Shown: one piece after another, positions 5,460-7,007 of the stretch
Numbering within the stretch: position 1 is the first letter of the stretch
How the letters are laid out: each line of letters opens with the position of its first letter
NCBI GenBank assembly: GCA_017620115.1
Contig: JAFZRB010000394.1
Coordinates: 1 to 7,007, forward strand
DNA length: 7,007 nucleotides
Direction: 5' to 3'
From: Clostridia bacterium
GTDB taxonomy: Bacteria; Bacillota; Clostridia; Christensenellales; Aristaeellaceae
The notes under the pieces: model-generated
Seen by the model: the letters and a program-made list of their open reading frames with translations, nothing else
Told to the model about the DNA's origin: nothing
The model's database searches: none
Made by a program: the position numbers and the translations under genes

Positions 5460-6202
5460 GCAGCGCGGGCAAGTATAAAGACGTGTGCACGGAAACCGTC
5501 GCCCGGCTCGAGGCGCGTTTCGCCGAGCGCTTCAAAAACGCCAGAGAGGCCGAAAAGGCGGTCAAAACCGCGCTGCACCAGATTACAGGCGCGTTCATGA
5601 CACCCGACGAGCTGAAGCGCGCGCGGAAGCTGCTCGCGGACGAAACGCTGCCGCCGGAGCAGGCCCTTACGGAGGCGCTGCGCCTGCACGCCTCCACGCG
5701 CGAGCGGCTCCCCCATATCGACGCCTTCTACGGCGCGCTGCTGGACGGACTGAACCCGAAAAGCCTGCTCGATCTGGCCTGCGGGCTGAATCCGCTGTAT
5801 CTGGGCGCGCGGGGATACAGCGTGCGCGGCGTCGACATCAGCGGCGGCTGCGTGAGCCTCGTCAACGACTGGGCCGCCGCGCGGGGCTGGGACGTGAGCG
5901 CCGAATGCCGCGACCTGCTGTGCGATCCGCCGCTTCACGAGGCGGACATGGCGCTGGCCATGAAGCTGCTGCCCGTGCTGGAGCAGCAGGAAAAGGGCGC
6001 GGCCATGAGGCTGCTCAGGCGCGTGCCAGCGGCGATGATCGCCGTCACGTTTCCCATGAAGACGCTGGGCGGACGCAGCGTTGGCATGGAAAGCCATTAT
6101 TCCGAATGGTTTGAAGCCACCGCGCGCGGGGATTTCGACATCCTGCGGCGCGAGGCGCTGTTCGGGGAGCTGTGCTACATCGTCCGGAGGAAAGCGGGTT
6201 AG
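5456..6202 (+). CDS. RmtB/FmrO-type 16S rRNA (guanine-1405-N7)-methyltransferase homologue
   Basis: This family uses S-adenosylmethionine to methylate N7 of G1405 in helix 44 of 16S rRNA, blocking gentamicin/kanamycin-type (4,6-disubstituted deoxystreptamine) aminoglycosides. The 248 residues match the roughly 250 of RmtB. Domains in order: a helical, charged N-terminal part (1-75) like the 30S-docking region of the family, then the blocks I recall from RmtB: HASTRERLPHIDAFY (78-92), SAM-binding DLACGLNPL (106-114), GVDI (125-128), DLLCDPPLHEADMAL (153-167), KLLPVLEQQEKGAA (170-183) and FPMKTLGGRSVGMESHY (199-215), ending ELCYIVRR. All are intact. The start overlaps the tgt stop, so translation is probably coupled; GGAG lies 11 bases upstream. 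rsmI starts 3 bases after the stop, in the same frame. Composition matches its neighbours and no mobile element is near, so it looks native. Family is firm; activity and target base are inferred. Confidence 0.88.
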   Translation: MSSAGKYKDVCTETVARLEARFAERFKNAREAEKAVKTALHQITGAFMTPDELKRARKLLADETLPPEQALTEALRLHASTRERLPHIDAFYGALLDGLNPKSLLDLACGLNPLYLGARGYSVRGVDISGGCVSLVNDWAAARGWDVSAECRDLLCDPPLHEADMALAMKLLPVLEQQEKGAAMRLLRRVPAAMIAVTFPMKTLGGRSVGMESHYSEWFEATARGDFDILRREALFGELCYIVRRKAG

Positions 6203-6205
6203 ATC

Positions 6206-7007
6206 ATGCCCATACTGTACGTCGTCGCCACTCCCATCGGCAATCTGAACGACCTCTCGCCGCGCGTCAAAGAGGCGCTGGAAAAAGCCGATCTCATCGC
6301 CGCGGAGGACACGCGCGTGGCGATGAAGCTGCTGGGACACCTGGGCCTCTCAAAGCCCGCCGTGTCCTGCCACCGCCACAACGAGGAGAGCCGATCCGGC
6401 GTCATCATCGAGCGCATGCTCGCCGAAAACCTCACCGTGGCGCTCACCTGCGACGCGGGCACCCCGGCCGTCTCCGATCCCGGCCAGCTGCTGGTGGACG
6501 CCGCCTGGCGCGCGGGCATCGAGGTGCGGCCGGTGTGCGGGCCGTCGGCGACGGTCACGGCGCTGTCCGCGGCCGGGTTCGACGCGCGCGAGTTCGCGTT
6601 CTACGGCTTCCTGCCGCGCGAGAGCAAGCCGCTCCGCGAAAAGCTCGCCGCCATACGCGAAACGGGCATTCCCGTGGCCGTGGTCTACGAATCGCCTCAC
6701 CGCGTGGTAAAGCTGACCGAAGCGATCTGCCAGACGCTGCCCGGCTGCAATCTGGCTGTGTGCTGCGACCTGAGCAAGCTGTATGAGAAAATCTACCGGG
6801 GGCCGTGCGAGGCGGTGCTGGAACAGCTGCGGGCCAATCCCAACGTGGAGAAAGGCGAGTACTGCCTCGTGATCGATCTGAGTCCCCTTCCGCCCCCGGA
6901 AAAGAAATCCGACGCGCTGCCGGCCGACGTCGTCATGCTGCGCGCCATACTGGACGGCGCGGATCTCGCCGCCGCGGAGGAGGCCGCCCGCGAAGCCGGA
7001 TGCCCGA
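6206..7007 (+). CDS. rsmI: 16S rRNA (cytidine-1402-2'-O)-methyltransferase RsmI, cut by the window edge
   Basis: RsmI adds the 2'-O-methyl group to C1402 of 16S rRNA, completing with RsmH the m4Cm1402 mark that tunes start-codon selection and decoding. It belongs to the tetrapyrrole-methylase fold. The 267 visible codons contain VVATPIGNLNDLSPR (6-20), LIAAEDTR (30-37), the HNEESRS segment, CDAGTPAVSDPG (82-93), CGPSATVTAL, FYGFLPRESKPLREKL and YESPHRVVKL, all family landmarks; CDLSKLYEKIYRG corresponds to the usual R-E-L-T-K region but lacks the common Arg-Glu. Family length is about 280, so only a short C-terminal piece is missing. The ATG at 6206 is the only reasonable start, since the in-frame TAG at 6200-6202 ends the previous gene. 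GGAGG at 6186-6190 is rather far (15 bases), so coupling with the upstream gene is likely. Confidence 0.95.
   Translation, partial: MPILYVVATPIGNLNDLSPRVKEALEKADLIAAEDTRVAMKLLGHLGLSKPAVSCHRHNEESRSGVIIERMLAENLTVALTCDAGTPAVSDPGQLLVDAAWRAGIEVRPVCGPSATVTALSAAGFDAREFAFYGFLPRESKPLREKLAAIRETGIPVAVVYESPHRVVKLTEAICQTLPGCNLAVCCDLSKLYEKIYRGPCEAVLEQLRANPNVEKGEYCLVIDLSPLPPPEKKSDALPADVVMLRAILDGADLAAAEEAAREAGCP

Noticed and set aside
1..7007. CRISPR array, tRNA or rRNA genes, insertion sequences
   Set aside because: No regularly spaced repeats, no cloverleaf or rRNA-like segments, and no transposase or integrase motifs were seen on either strand.

Overview
The window looks like chromosomal DNA of a Gram-positive bacterium of the Clostridia type (Bacillota). 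The ribosomal proteins L13 and S9 are of the Bacillota kind, starts are preceded by strong GGAGG-type ribosome binding sites, promoters look sigma-A-like, and a candidate L13 leader precedes rplM. From about position 800 onward the DNA is GC-rich, which suggests one of the high-GC gut Clostridia lineages. That placement is inference. The first ~790 bases are clearly more AT-rich.

Layout. (1) 1-178, minus strand: the first 59 codons of a gene that runs off the left edge, resembling TupA-like ATP-grasp proteins of surface-polysaccharide clusters. (2) 179-765: AT-rich DNA with no convincing intact gene. It holds a good minus-strand promoter candidate, a nested inverted repeat and possibly gene remnants. 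(3) 766-1816, minus strand: promoter, leader, rplM, rpsI and a terminator, a complete two-gene ribosomal protein operon. (4) 1817-1970: divergent intergenic region with a plus-strand terminator-like hairpin and the galK promoter. (5) 1971-3251, plus strand: a galactokinase-family GHMP kinase with an altered sugar-binding signature. (6) 3338-4300: rsmH, flanked on both sides by AT-rich heptamer repeats of the form GNAATTA that overlap the stop codons of galK and rsmH. (7) 4377-7007: a tight operon of a divergent tRNA-guanine transglycosylase, a 16S rRNA methyltransferase of the RmtB/FmrO (G1405-N7, aminoglycoside resistance) family, and rsmI, cut by the right edge.

The main point of interest is the right half. 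RsmH and RsmI together make N4,2'-O-dimethyl-C1402 in helix 44 of 16S rRNA. The RmtB-like protein between them is predicted to methylate G1405, three nucleotides away in the same decoding site. Tgt modifies the wobble base of tRNAs read in that site. The genes therefore form a compact decoding-centre modification cluster with a putative intrinsic aminoglycoside-resistance methyltransferase in a housekeeping operon: tgt/rmt overlap by 4 bases, and rmt/rsmI are 3 bases apart in the same frame. No transposase, integrase, CRISPR array, tRNA or rRNA gene was seen.
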